This document shows positions 1 to 7,472 of a stretch of DNA of 64,000 nucleotides, piece by piece; the stretch's first letter is position 1; each line of letters begins with the position of its first letter. The DNA is from CAIKOD01 sp035505975 (GTDB taxonomy: Archaea; Halobacteriota; Methanomicrobia; Methanomicrobiales; Methanospirillaceae): positions 12,289 through 76,288 of the forward strand of contig DATJQJ010000028.1 of the NCBI GenBank assembly GCA_035505975.1, read 5' to 3'. A program made the position numbers and the translations under genes. The notes under the pieces were generated by a model, which was not told the origin of the DNA, searched no databases, and worked only from the letters and a program-made list of their open reading frames with translations.

Positions 1-148
1 GCCTGGCTTCCCCGCCTCCCCCGGTCACGACGAAAACACGGTGTTTCTCCCCGATTTTTTGCAATACCTGTGAATATTCACGGATGCGGTGGTCGCCGAG
101 AGTCGGTACCAGCACGGATCCACCGAGGGAAATGACCAGTGTTTTCAT
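1..148 (-). CDS. pyrH: UMP kinase (archaeal type), 5' end only
   Basis: The first 49 codons of a minus-strand gene whose remainder lies left of the window. The reading starts MKTLVISLGGSVL and continues to a glycine-rich VVTGGGGEAR stretch. These are the N-terminal phosphate-binding strand and GG motif of the amino-acid-kinase fold as seen in archaeal UMP kinase, which phosphorylates UMP to UDP in the cytoplasm. The start is the ATG at 148. It is divergent from the zinc-ribbon gene at 331. The identity rests on the N-terminus only; other amino-acid kinases share the LGGSV motif, but the close fit to archaeal uridylate kinase makes PyrH most likely. Confidence 0.75.
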   Translation of the reverse strand, partial: MKTLVISLGGSVLVPTLGDHRIREYSQVLQKIGEKHRVFVVTGGGGEAR

Positions 149-297
149 TTTATAGACATGGGAAATTAGTCATTAATTAACCTGTTTGTCGCCGGCCCGA
201 AAACCCCCCTGCGGCGATGTCGGATCGGTACCGGGGATGGAGACCCGGGAGTCGACGGAAGGCCATGGTAATTTCCCGGGATGGCAAACCAGGTGAC

Positions 298-308
298 CTT
301 TGTATATT
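298..308 (+). promoter_or_regulatory. TATA box for the 61-aa zinc-ribbon gene
   Basis: TTTGTATATTGG lies at about 298-309, centred 26 nt before the ATG at 331. That spacing predicts transcription starting at or within a few bases of the ATG, i.e. a leaderless mRNA. It supports the ATG at 331 over longer in-frame starts. Confidence 0.45.
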
Positions 309-330
309 GGAAGAAACAATTGAAAGAACA

Positions 331-516
331 ATGATCCTTTGCTGTCCCGTTTGCCAGAGCACCGAGATCTACGAGGTGATCGGTGGCTATGGCGGCCAGG
401 TGTACCGGTGCAAGCACTGTGGTTACCGGGGGTCGCTTATCATGGAAGTAGACGAAGAAGACCTTCGTGAAGCACTTCGTGAACAGGATTCGGAGAGCGA
501 CGAAAAGCTTACATAG
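331..516 (+). CDS. small zinc-ribbon protein, 61 aa
   Basis: A 61-residue protein with two knuckles, CPVC near residues 5-8 and CKHC near 28-31. It fits a treble-clef or zinc-ribbon module of the type found in many small archaeal proteins. The C-terminal half is acidic (EVDEEDLREAL). An in-frame ORF extends up to 217, but its extra residues (MSDRYRGWRPGSRR...) look non-coding, and the TATA box at about 304 would lie inside it, so the ATG at 331 is preferred. No function can be assigned. It lies 24 bp before the AmrS-like gene on the same strand and could be co-transcribed with it. Confidence 0.7.
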   Translation: MILCCPVCQSTEIYEVIGGYGGQVYRCKHCGYRGSLIMEVDEEDLREALREQDSESDEKLT

Positions 517-540
517 TTTTCATTCCCAGATGCGCGGTAC

Positions 541-1557
541 ATGCACGAGGCAGGCCTCTATGAAAAACTTCCGGAATCTGCCGTGAAATGCTCTCTTTGC
601 GAGAACCGGTGCACAATCCGGGAGGGCAAAGCCGGGATTTGCGGTGTCCGGGTGAACAGGAAGGGGGTCCTGTATGCCACGACCTATGGCATGGTCACGG
701 CCGAAGCCGTCGATCCGATCGAGAAAAAACCCCTCTTCCATTTTCTCCCGGGTACTCTCTGCTATTCACTCGGGTGCCTGGGCTGCAACTTCCATTGCGA
801 ACACTGCCAGAACTGGCATATCTCCCGGGCTACGATGGAAACCGCAAGACCCTCCAGCCTGTCCCCGGAAGAGGCTGTATCGCATGCGATAGCCCGCGGG
901 TGCCAAAGCATCGCGTGGACGTATAACGAGCCCACGATCTGGCATGAATATGCGCGTGATACGGGGCTCCTCGCCCGGCAGAAAGGGCTTGGAACGGTCT
1001 ATGTGACGAACGGGTACATCACGGAAGCCGGCCTCCGCGATTTGCAGCCGATGCTGAACGCTTTCCGGGTTGACATCAAATCGTTTTCCGACGATTTCTA
1101 CCGGAAGGTCTGCGGCGGTCGGCTCGAAGCGGTGCTCCAGTCCACGGCCCTGGCCCATACCCTCGGAATGCACGTAGAGGTCGTCAACCTGGTGATACCC
1201 GGGCTCAATGACAGCCCCGGGGAGATCGACGCCCTGATCCGCTGGGTCATCGAGAACACCGGGGCAGATACGCCGGTCCATTTCACCCGGTTTCACCCGG
1301 ATTACCAGATGACCGACCGCAGCCCGACCCCTGTCCCGCTCCTTGAAAAGATCTACCGGAGGGCAAGAGAGCTGGGACTTCATTACCCCTATCTCGGGAA
1401 CGTGTTCAACCATCCGTACGAGAACACGTACTGCCCGCGTTGCGGGGAGCTTCTTATCGAAAGGTCGGGGTACACCGTAAATATCCGGAACCTTACCGGC
1501 CACAGCTGCAGCAGGTGCGGGGAGGAGATCGCAATTGTCACAAAAATCCCGGGATAA
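541..1557 (+). CDS. amrS: AmmeMemoRadiSam-system radical SAM enzyme
   Basis: A 338-aa radical SAM protein. The cluster-binding motif is CNFHCEHC (C82, C86, C89), i.e. CxxxCxxC. The N-terminus carries a CSLCENRC pair (residues 17-24), and the C-terminus a zinc ribbon (CPRCGEL and CSRCGEE). This layout and the opening EAGLYEKLPESAVKCSLC match the AmrS family, relatives of pyruvate-formate-lyase activase whose usual partners are AMMECR1 and Memo proteins; neither partner is in this window. The biochemical reaction is not established. It ends inside the next gene (23-bp overlap), so the two are likely translationally coupled. Confidence 0.85.
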   Translation: MHEAGLYEKLPESAVKCSLCENRCTIREGKAGICGVRVNRKGVLYATTYGMVTAEAVDPIEKKPLFHFLPGTLCYSLGCLGCNFHCEHCQNWHISRATMETARPSSLSPEEAVSHAIARGCQSIAWTYNEPTIWHEYARDTGLLARQKGLGTVYVTNGYITEAGLRDLQPMLNAFRVDIKSFSDDFYRKVCGGRLEAVLQSTALAHTLGMHVEVVNLVIPGLNDSPGEIDALIRWVIENTGADTPVHFTRFHPDYQMTDRSPTPVPLLEKIYRRARELGLHYPYLGNVFNHPYENTYCPRCGELLIERSGYTVNIRNLTGHSCSRCGEEIAIVTKIPG

Positions 1558-2065
1558 CGCGTCAGCACAACGCTTTCTTGCGGACAGAATGCTCGGGACC
1601 CTCTGCAGGTACCTGCGGTTTATGGGGTACGATACGGCGAGCGCAAACAGTATCGCCCCGGGAAATACGAGGGAGGATACGGTATTGCTCCAAAGGGCAG
1701 TTTCAGAAGGCAGGGTCCTCCTTACCCGCGACCGGGACCTGGCAAGGAGGGGAGGAAGTGCGGCAGTTCTTGTGACCGGTGGCGACGTGCTGCGCCAGGT
1801 CAGGCAGCTGGTCGATCTGGGACTCGTCGACCCGGAATTGCGCATGAACCGTTGTTCCCTTTGCAACGAACCGTTGAGGGTGGCCCATAAGAAGGAAGTC
1901 CATGAGTCCGGATATGCGCCCGGGCATTGTTCTGGAGAAATAGCTTTTTTCTGGTGCCGGCACTGCCGCCGCCTGTACTGGATGGGGTCGCATGGGGAGG
2001 CTCTCAGGGAACGCCTGAAGAGGGAACTTGAAGTCCCCGACGATTCCGGTTTCGGAACGTACTGA
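1535..2065 (+). CDS. Mut7-C RNase-domain protein
   Basis: A 176-aa protein with the Mut7-C (formerly DUF82) layout. It opens with a PIN-like segment (FLADRMLGTLCRYLRFMGYD, conserved acidic D near residue 17), then LLTRDRDLA near 63-71. A C-terminal zinc ribbon follows (CSLC near 107-110 and CRHC near 142-145). The family is predicted to be an RNase related to the C. elegans mut-7 C-terminus. The start lies inside amrS in another frame. It converges on the unknown gene at 2072 with only 6 bp between the stops. Confidence 0.8.
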   Translation: MSQKSRDNASAQRFLADRMLGTLCRYLRFMGYDTASANSIAPGNTREDTVLLQRAVSEGRVLLTRDRDLARRGGSAAVLVTGGDVLRQVRQLVDLGLVDPELRMNRCSLCNEPLRVAHKKEVHESGYAPGHCSGEIAFFWCRHCRRLYWMGSHGEALRERLKRELEVPDDSGFGTY

Positions 2066-2071
2066 TCCGGA

Positions 2072-2467
2072 TCAGGACCTGCGGGTGTGGTGCTTCAGCC
2101 AGATCAGGTCATCGCCTTCATAACGGAACGCCCGCATCCGGCTTACGGTCACCGGTGGTGGCACGTTCCGCACATCGGAATCCTGGGGGACGATCAGTGC
2201 AAGGTGCGAAACTGACCTTGCTGCCGCCCGGGATGATAACTTGGCCGTCAGCTCCCGGATCAGTGCACCGCCGATCGTCTTTCCAAGGGAAACCCCCACG
2301 AAGACCACTTCATTCTTTCCTCCGACCCTCTTTACGAAGGAATACAGTTCATCACCGTCGACCTTCACCGGTCCGGGCTGCAACGTCCAGCCCTCGCTCG
2401 AAGGATAATGCCTTTTCAGTTCCTTTTCTACGATGGCATGCATGATGTCGCTCGAAAATCCCATCAT
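2072..2467 (-). CDS. conserved-looking hypothetical protein, 131 aa
   Basis: I do not recognise this 131-residue protein. It is soluble, with no signal peptide or membrane segment. It has an N-terminal helix (SSDIMHAIVEKELKRHY), a central hydrophobic strand-helix unit (EVVFVGVSLGKTIGGALIRELTAKL) and a strand ALIVPQDSDVR. The order beta-strand, helix, VPQDSDV loosely recalls nuclease-like or nucleotide-binding alpha/beta folds, but no catalytic motif is secure. The start is set at the ATG at 2467, about 10 nt after GGAGTGA; a TTG at 2470 and another ATG at 2464 are adjacent. Codon use resembles the neighbours. Confidence 0.6.
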   Translation of the reverse strand: MMGFSSDIMHAIVEKELKRHYPSSEGWTLQPGPVKVDGDELYSFVKRVGGKNEVVFVGVSLGKTIGGALIRELTAKLSSRAAARSVSHLALIVPQDSDVRNVPPPVTVSRMRAFRYEGDDLIWLKHHTRRS

Positions 2468-2799
2468 CAATCACATTCACTCCATTACTGCTCCGCAGTT
2501 ATACATGTTTCCCAGGCGTCCCTGTAACGCGGGCACTGCGGTGCTTTAATTTTCCAATTCATGTCATGACAATTGATTTTAGGGGGACTTTCTCCATTTC
2601 ACCCCGGCCGGTAAGGTATTTCAAAGCCAGGAGGTTTCAGGGGCCCATGGGCCTTTGCCTGCAACTCCTTCATCCAAAACCAGGACGGAACCCGTTTCCC
2701 GGGATAGGCTTTATAGTCCCCAACTTAACCAGTATACAGTATTTACGGAACATACCGGTGCGGTGACCGGCGTAGTTCCGGAGGAGGACCGGGTTTTTC
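2468..2799. other. divergent intergenic region before ppk1
   Basis: About 330 bp between two divergently transcribed genes. It holds the ppk1 promoter candidate and a purine-rich GGAGGA about 12 nt before the ppk1 ATG. The 66-codon ORF at 2566 has no recognisable protein features and is treated as chance. Confidence 0.4.
2708..2717 (+). promoter_or_regulatory. TATA box candidate for ppk1
   Basis: GGCTTTATAGTCC centred near 2713. A start about 25 nt downstream would give a leader of roughly 60 nt containing the GAGGAGGA ribosome-binding site at 2781-2788. Confidence 0.35.
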
Positions 2800-4941
2800 A
2801 TGAAACGGGATTTTATGGACCAGTCAAGGATGTATATCAACAGGGAACTGAGCTGGGTTCGGTTTAACGAGCACGTTCTGGACGAGGCAGCAGATACGAG
2901 GCACCCCCTCCTTGAACGACTGAAATTCCTGGCGATCTTCGCCAATAACCTCGATGAATTCTTTATGATCAGGGTATCGGGGCTGCAACGGCAGGTTTCG
3001 AGCGGTGTCCTCGAGGCGCCGCCGGACGGTATGAGCCCGTCGGCACAACTGGCTGCCATCCACGATCAACTGGCGCCACTCCTCAAGACCCAGTCCGAAT
3101 GCCTTAATAACGACCTTATCCCTGCTTTGCGTAACGAAGGCATCGGGATATGCACGTATGACCAGCTTTCACCCGGGGAACGGGAAACGCTCTCCGGACA
3201 GTTCGAAAAAGAAATATTCCCGGTCCTGACGCCGCTGGCATTCGACAAGTCTCACCCGTTCCCGTTTATCTCGAACCTCTCCTTAAACCTGGCAATCGTC
3301 GTCAGAGACCCTGCGCGAAAAGAGGAATTATTTGCGAGGATCAAAGTCCCGACCGGCCTGTTCCCCCGCCTTATGCTTGTACCCCCCGAGCCTTCGGTGC
3401 AAAAACCGGAGAAACCGAATTTACGCTTCATATTTCTCGAAGAACTGATCATCGCCCACCTCGGGGCACTCTTCCCGGGAATGGAAGTCGTGGCTGCATA
3501 CCCGTTCAGGGTTACGCGGGATGCAGACTTCGAGATCGAAGAAGACGAGGCGTCCGACCTTTTAACAGCGGTTGAGGAGAGCGTCGGCCTCCGGCGGACC
3601 GGGTCCCCTATCAGGGTGGAGGTCTCGTGCTCGATGCCTGCCGGGATATGCGGCATGCTATCGTCGAAACTTGGGATTAGCCCGGATTTGTTTTACCAGG
3701 TAGACCCCCCCGTGGGGATGGCTGATCTCATGCAGCTCTATGGCATCGACCGGCCCGATTTGAAAGACCCGCCATTTATCCCCTCAGTACCCTCATCGTT
3801 CGAGGGGGAGGCCGATATCTTCGCCGCCATAAAAAAGAGCGATATCCTGTTGTTCCACCCCTACGATAGCTTCTCGCCAGTCGTATCGTTTCTCGCACAG
3901 GCCGCGAAAGACCCGGATGTCCTCGCAATAAAAATGACCATGTACCGGGTCGGGCCCAATTCCCCGATTGTCGACGCACTTATGGAAGCCCGTGAAAACG
4001 GCAAGGTAGTCGCAGCGATCATTGAACTGAAGGCGAGGTTTGACGAGGAGAATAATATCGGCTGGGCCAGGGCCCTCGAGCAGGCCGGTGTCCATGTGGT
4101 GTACGGGATATCCGGCCTGAAAGTCCATGCCAAGGTGTGCATGGTGGTCAGGAAGGAGAAAGACGGCATTACCCGGTACCTTCACCTCGGGACCGGTAAC
4201 TATAACGCGGCCACAAGCCGTATTTACACAGATCTCGGCCTTTTCACGTGTGACCAGGTGATCGGGGCTGATGTAGCCGATGTCTTTAACACGCTAACCG
4301 GATATTCGGCCCTCCATGCATACCGGTCGCTGCTCGTGGCGCCGGTATCTATCAGGAGTGGTATCCTCCAGAGGATCGAACGCGAGATAGAGCACCAGAA
4401 ACAGCATGGAGACGGGCATATCATTTTCAAGATCAATGCCCTGGCAGACAGGGAATGCATTGATGCGCTGTACCGGGCTTCCCAGGCCGGCGTCAGGGTC
4501 GACCTCCAGGTAAGGGGGATCTGTTGTTTAAGACCTGGGATCCCTAAGGTTAGCGACAGGATAACGGTAACGACCATAGTAGGCCGGTTTCTCGAACACC
4601 CCCGCATCTTCTACTTCAGGAACGGCGGGGCCGAGGAAGTGCTGCTGGGAAGCGCCGACCTGATGCCCAGAAACCTCGATCGCCGCGTTGAAGTCCTGTT
4701 CCCCATCGACAACCTGGGTATCAGGCGATCGGTCATCGATACGATCCTGAAGGTGCAGATGGCCGATACCGTGAATGCGAGGAAATTGCACGCAGACGGG
4801 AGTTACGAACGGGAAAAACCTGATGAAGGAGAGGAGCCATGCGATGCACAGGCCTGGTTCATCAGGCACCGGGGAGTCTGGCATGAGAAACAGAAGGCCG
4901 GAAAAAAAATTTCCCAAAAGACCAGGCAGCCGGTAAAATAA
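2800..4941 (+). CDS. ppk1: polyphosphate kinase 1
   Basis: A 713-aa protein of normal PPK1 length. It makes long-chain polyphosphate reversibly from ATP through a phosphohistidine. The N-terminal domain begins with the family signature YINRELSWVRFNEHVLDEA. A NNLDEFFMIRVSGL motif follows, and the phospholipase-D-like catalytic halves contain IKMTMYRV, KARFDEENN, VHAKVCMV and the HLGTGNYN segment that carries the active-site histidine. The C-terminus shows LGSADLMPRNLDRRVE. The tail (about 670-713) is lysine-rich and variable. The ATG at 2800 follows GAGGAGGA. The Ppx/GppA-type phosphatase at 7473-9110 supplies the opposite activity close by. Confidence 0.95.
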   Translation: MKRDFMDQSRMYINRELSWVRFNEHVLDEAADTRHPLLERLKFLAIFANNLDEFFMIRVSGLQRQVSSGVLEAPPDGMSPSAQLAAIHDQLAPLLKTQSECLNNDLIPALRNEGIGICTYDQLSPGERETLSGQFEKEIFPVLTPLAFDKSHPFPFISNLSLNLAIVVRDPARKEELFARIKVPTGLFPRLMLVPPEPSVQKPEKPNLRFIFLEELIIAHLGALFPGMEVVAAYPFRVTRDADFEIEEDEASDLLTAVEESVGLRRTGSPIRVEVSCSMPAGICGMLSSKLGISPDLFYQVDPPVGMADLMQLYGIDRPDLKDPPFIPSVPSSFEGEADIFAAIKKSDILLFHPYDSFSPVVSFLAQAAKDPDVLAIKMTMYRVGPNSPIVDALMEARENGKVVAAIIELKARFDEENNIGWARALEQAGVHVVYGISGLKVHAKVCMVVRKEKDGITRYLHLGTGNYNAATSRIYTDLGLFTCDQVIGADVADVFNTLTGYSALHAYRSLLVAPVSIRSGILQRIEREIEHQKQHGDGHIIFKINALADRECIDALYRASQAGVRVDLQVRGICCLRPGIPKVSDRITVTTIVGRFLEHPRIFYFRNGGAEEVLLGSADLMPRNLDRRVEVLFPIDNLGIRRSVIDTILKVQMADTVNARKLHADGSYEREKPDEGEEPCDAQAWFIRHRGVWHEKQKAGKKISQKTRQPVK

Positions 4942-5011
4942 GGGAAACTCCTGTCCCTTACTTTCACCCCGTGGTGAAAAGATTATTTTTACAAGGGTCC
5001 ATTGTTGCATA

Positions 5012-5497
5012 ATGGCGGAAGAACCGGTTATGGTAGTGGGAATCGACCCGGGGCTGGCGCGGGTCGGCTACGGGGTTCTCAAAAAGACAGGAAACAAGAC
5101 TGAATACATCTCGCACGGGTGCATTACCACCAATGGTGCAACTTCCCACGAGGTACGGTTAAAACAGATATACGAAGAAATAACAGACCTGTTCCATTGC
5201 CGGGAGCCCGGGTTTGCCGCAGTCGAAAAGCTGTTTTTTACGAAGAACATTACCTCTGCGATGGGTGTTGCGGAAGTAAGGGGCGTAATACTTCTCGCGT
5301 GCGCAGAGAAAGCCATCCCTGTGTACGAATACACCCCAAACCAGGTAAAACAAGCCGTGACCGGGTCGGGCCGGGCTGACAAGAAACAGGTCCAGGAGAT
5401 GATAAAGAGGCTCCTGCACCTCGATGCGGTCCCGACACCAGACGACGCAGCCGACGGGCTGTCTATCGCCCTCTGCCACATCAACCGGATGAGGTGA
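5012..5497 (+). CDS. ruvC: RuvC Holliday-junction endonuclease
   Basis: A 161-aa protein matching bacterial RuvC in length and catalytic residues: D12 in GIDPG, E72 in AVEKLFF, and the DAAD pair (D145, D148) in PDDAADGLSIALCH. The enzyme nicks Holliday junctions symmetrically during recombinational repair. Archaea normally resolve junctions with Hjc, so a RuvC inside a complete ruvCAB operon is notable. The stop is 4 bp before the TTG of ruvA. Codon use does not look foreign, so any transfer would be old. Confidence 0.93.
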   Translation: MAEEPVMVVGIDPGLARVGYGVLKKTGNKTEYISHGCITTNGATSHEVRLKQIYEEITDLFHCREPGFAAVEKLFFTKNITSAMGVAEVRGVILLACAEKAIPVYEYTPNQVKQAVTGSGRADKKQVQEMIKRLLHLDAVPTPDDAADGLSIALCHINRMR

Positions 5498-5501
5498 CTT
5501 C

Positions 5502-6107
5502 TTGATAGCGCACCTTTATGGAGATATAACGTCAATCGGAGACAATTACCTCGTGCTCGATGTCAATGGCATCGGGTATCGCATCAGTATGACGGAAACA
5601 ACACTCCGCCGTCTATCGTCACACCGGGGCAAATTACGGATATTTACGCACCTCATCGTCAGAGACGATTCGCTCTCGCTCGCAGGTTTCCTCGAATCGT
5701 CGGAACTCGAATTATTCCTCCTCCTGATTACGGTGAACAGAGTCGGGCCGCAGATGGCACTGTCAATCCTTTCCCAGATCACGCCGACAGAACTGGTACA
5801 GGCGCTCACCGGCGAGGATGAGAAGCGGCTTACAAGGCTTTCCGGAGTCGGTCCAAGGAACGCCAGGAGATTGATCCTCGAATTGAAGGACCGGCTGAAA
5901 GAACAGGGGATTATCGCGTCCCCAGGCGGGACAGACAAAACAGGACAGGCACGTCAAGACGTGATCGAGGCGCTTATCGCGCTCGGATTTTCCAGCCGGG
6001 ACTCCAACGAGGCAGTAAGCAGGGCAGTTTCGGGCATCACCGAAACGGATACCCGGGCGCTCTTAAAATCAGCCCTTGGCATCCTGAAGGAGGACCGCCG
6101 GGGATGA
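5502..6107 (+). CDS. ruvA: RuvA Holliday-junction-binding subunit
   Basis: A 201-aa protein that starts with TTG at 5502 and opens MIAHLYGDI, the usual RuvA N-terminal OB-fold start. The middle carries the helix-hairpin-helix elements (RVGPQMALSILS and LTRLSGVGPRNARRLILELKDRL, about 75-130). The last 50 residues form the domain III three-helix bundle that contacts RuvB (ALIALGFSSRDSNEAV). It tetramerises on four-way junctions. The stop overlaps the ruvB start (ATGA), indicating coupled translation. Confidence 0.93.
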   Translation: MIAHLYGDITSIGDNYLVLDVNGIGYRISMTETTLRRLSSHRGKLRIFTHLIVRDDSLSLAGFLESSELELFLLLITVNRVGPQMALSILSQITPTELVQALTGEDEKRLTRLSGVGPRNARRLILELKDRLKEQGIIASPGGTDKTGQARQDVIEALIALGFSSRDSNEAVSRAVSGITETDTRALLKSALGILKEDRRG

Positions 6108-7096
6108 AGGACCGGGTGACCGAAGGAGAGGAGCTTGGTGAAGACCGGGGAGAAGAAACGATCCGGCCGGTAAACCTCAGGGAATTCATCGGCCAGGAAG
6201 CATTAAAAGAGACATTGGCCATTGCAATCGGGGCAGCGCGGAAACGGGGGAAACCCATCGACCACATTTTGTTCTCAGGACCGCCCGGCCTTGGCAAAAC
6301 AACGCTCGCCCATATTATCTCCCGCGAGATGGGGACAACGATTCATTCGACGAGCGGGCCGGTCCTTGAAAAACCGGGCGACCTGGCAGCAATCCTTACC
6401 ACATTACAGACAGGAGACGTCCTTTTTATCGATGAAGTGCACCGTCTTAGCGCCGTCGTCGAGGAAGTGTTGTACCCTGCAATGGAGGACTTCTCTATCG
6501 ATGTTATGATCGGCGAGGGACCGGGTGCAAGGTCGATCAGGCTCGATATCGAACCGTTTACCCTGATCGGAGCAACGACCAGGATCGGGCTCCTGGGCTC
6601 GCCTTTTAGGGACAGGTTTGGCATTATTGCCCGTTTAAACCTTTATTCATACCAGGAACTCGTGGAGGTTGTAGCGAGGAGTGCAGCGATCATGAAGATC
6701 GATATCATGCACGACGCCTGCCGTGAGATTGCCGGAAGGAGCCGTGGTACGCCTCGTATTGCAAACAGGCTCCTGCGGAGAGTCTGGGATTACGCCCTCG
6801 TGAGGGGTGACGGGAGGGTGACGAAAGAGGTCGCGGCCCATGCCCTGACGCTGCTCGGTATCGATGAACTTGGACTCGATAATCTCGACCGCCGGATCCT
6901 GCGGGTCATATCGGATGATTTCAGGGGTGGTCCGGTCGGCCTGAAGACGATCGCGATCTCGGTCGGGGAAGAACCCCGGACGATCGAGGATGTGTACGAA
7001 CCCTTTCTCATCCAGATCGGGTTCATCAAGCGGACCGCCCAGGGAAGGGAAACGACACCGGCAGCGGGATCTCACCTCAATAAAGACTGGTGGTAA
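6104..7096 (+). CDS. ruvB: RuvB branch-migration ATPase
   Basis: A 330-aa AAA+ motor of typical bacterial RuvB size. Walker A is GPPGLGKT (residues 59-66), Walker B is LFIDEVHRL (about 108-116), sensor/arginine-finger region GATTRIGLLGSPFRDRFG, and a C-terminal winged helix with FLIQIGFIKRTAQGRE. It drives branch migration with RuvA. It is the last gene of ruvC-ruvA-ruvB; a run of nine T residues lies 14 bp after its stop. Confidence 0.95.
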   Translation: MKDRVTEGEELGEDRGEETIRPVNLREFIGQEALKETLAIAIGAARKRGKPIDHILFSGPPGLGKTTLAHIISREMGTTIHSTSGPVLEKPGDLAAILTTLQTGDVLFIDEVHRLSAVVEEVLYPAMEDFSIDVMIGEGPGARSIRLDIEPFTLIGATTRIGLLGSPFRDRFGIIARLNLYSYQELVEVVARSAAIMKIDIMHDACREIAGRSRGTPRIANRLLRRVWDYALVRGDGRVTKEVAAHALTLLGIDELGLDNLDRRILRVISDDFRGGPVGLKTIAISVGEEPRTIEDVYEPFLIQIGFIKRTAQGRETTPAAGSHLNKDWW

Positions 7097-7108
7097 GGGC
7101 ATGCATGA

Positions 7109-7118
7109 ATTTTTTTTT
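7109..7118 (+). terminator. U-rich terminator after ruvB
   Basis: Nine consecutive T residues at 7110-7118, just after the ruvB stop. FttA-dependent termination in archaea uses U-rich tracts of this kind, and FttA is encoded at 10426-12315. Confidence 0.45.
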
Positions 7119-7260
7119 ACGTTTGGCAGTCGGGGAACGGCGGCTATAATGCGACTGCATGGATGCCGGAGATAAAAACGGTCTCGCCGATGTCCTATAT
7201 TCACGCTGCCTTTTCCCTTGCAAATATTCTTCATTTCTCAGGATTTTATCCAAAATTATG

Positions 7261-7420
7261 ATAATCAGGTGCTCCCGGGGCTCTGCCCCGCCGCCGGGGG
7301 ACCAGGTTGGGATATGGACTATGAAGGACCGATTAATGCCAAGTTCAGATCGGCCCTGAACACCTGTTTCCTGATTAAGGTGGGAATGGAAGGGATGGAT
7401 ACCCTCCTGTCATAGAGGGC
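7261..7420 (+). repeat. dispersed GC-hairpin repeat, copy A (near full length)
   Basis: It starts ATAATCAGGTGCTCCCGG, continues with GGGGCTCTGCCCCGCCGC and GGTTGGGATA, and extends through GATTAAT, CCCTGAAC and a GGGAATGGAAGGGATGGA block to ACCCTCCTGTCAT. Each block has a counterpart in copies E and F. The CTGCGGCG segment of the core is missing here. It lies between convergent ruvB and the Ppx/GppA gene. Confidence 0.7.
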
Positions 7421-7472
7421 GAACTTGGGAATGAATGAGGTATTGAAGACGACAATGTGCTGAGCCCTGCTC

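Noticed and set aside
766..1866. A 366-codon minus-strand ORF opposite amrS and the Mut7-C gene
   Set aside because: It is antisense to two well-recognised genes, has arginine/proline/serine-rich composition typical of shadows and no domain.
7218..7415. A possible conserved peptide (LPGLCPAA...) encoded by the repeat
   Set aside because: The same frame gives similar residues in copies A, B and E, but the copies lack a consistent start codon, copy D shifts frame, and the similarity follows simply from DNA conservation.
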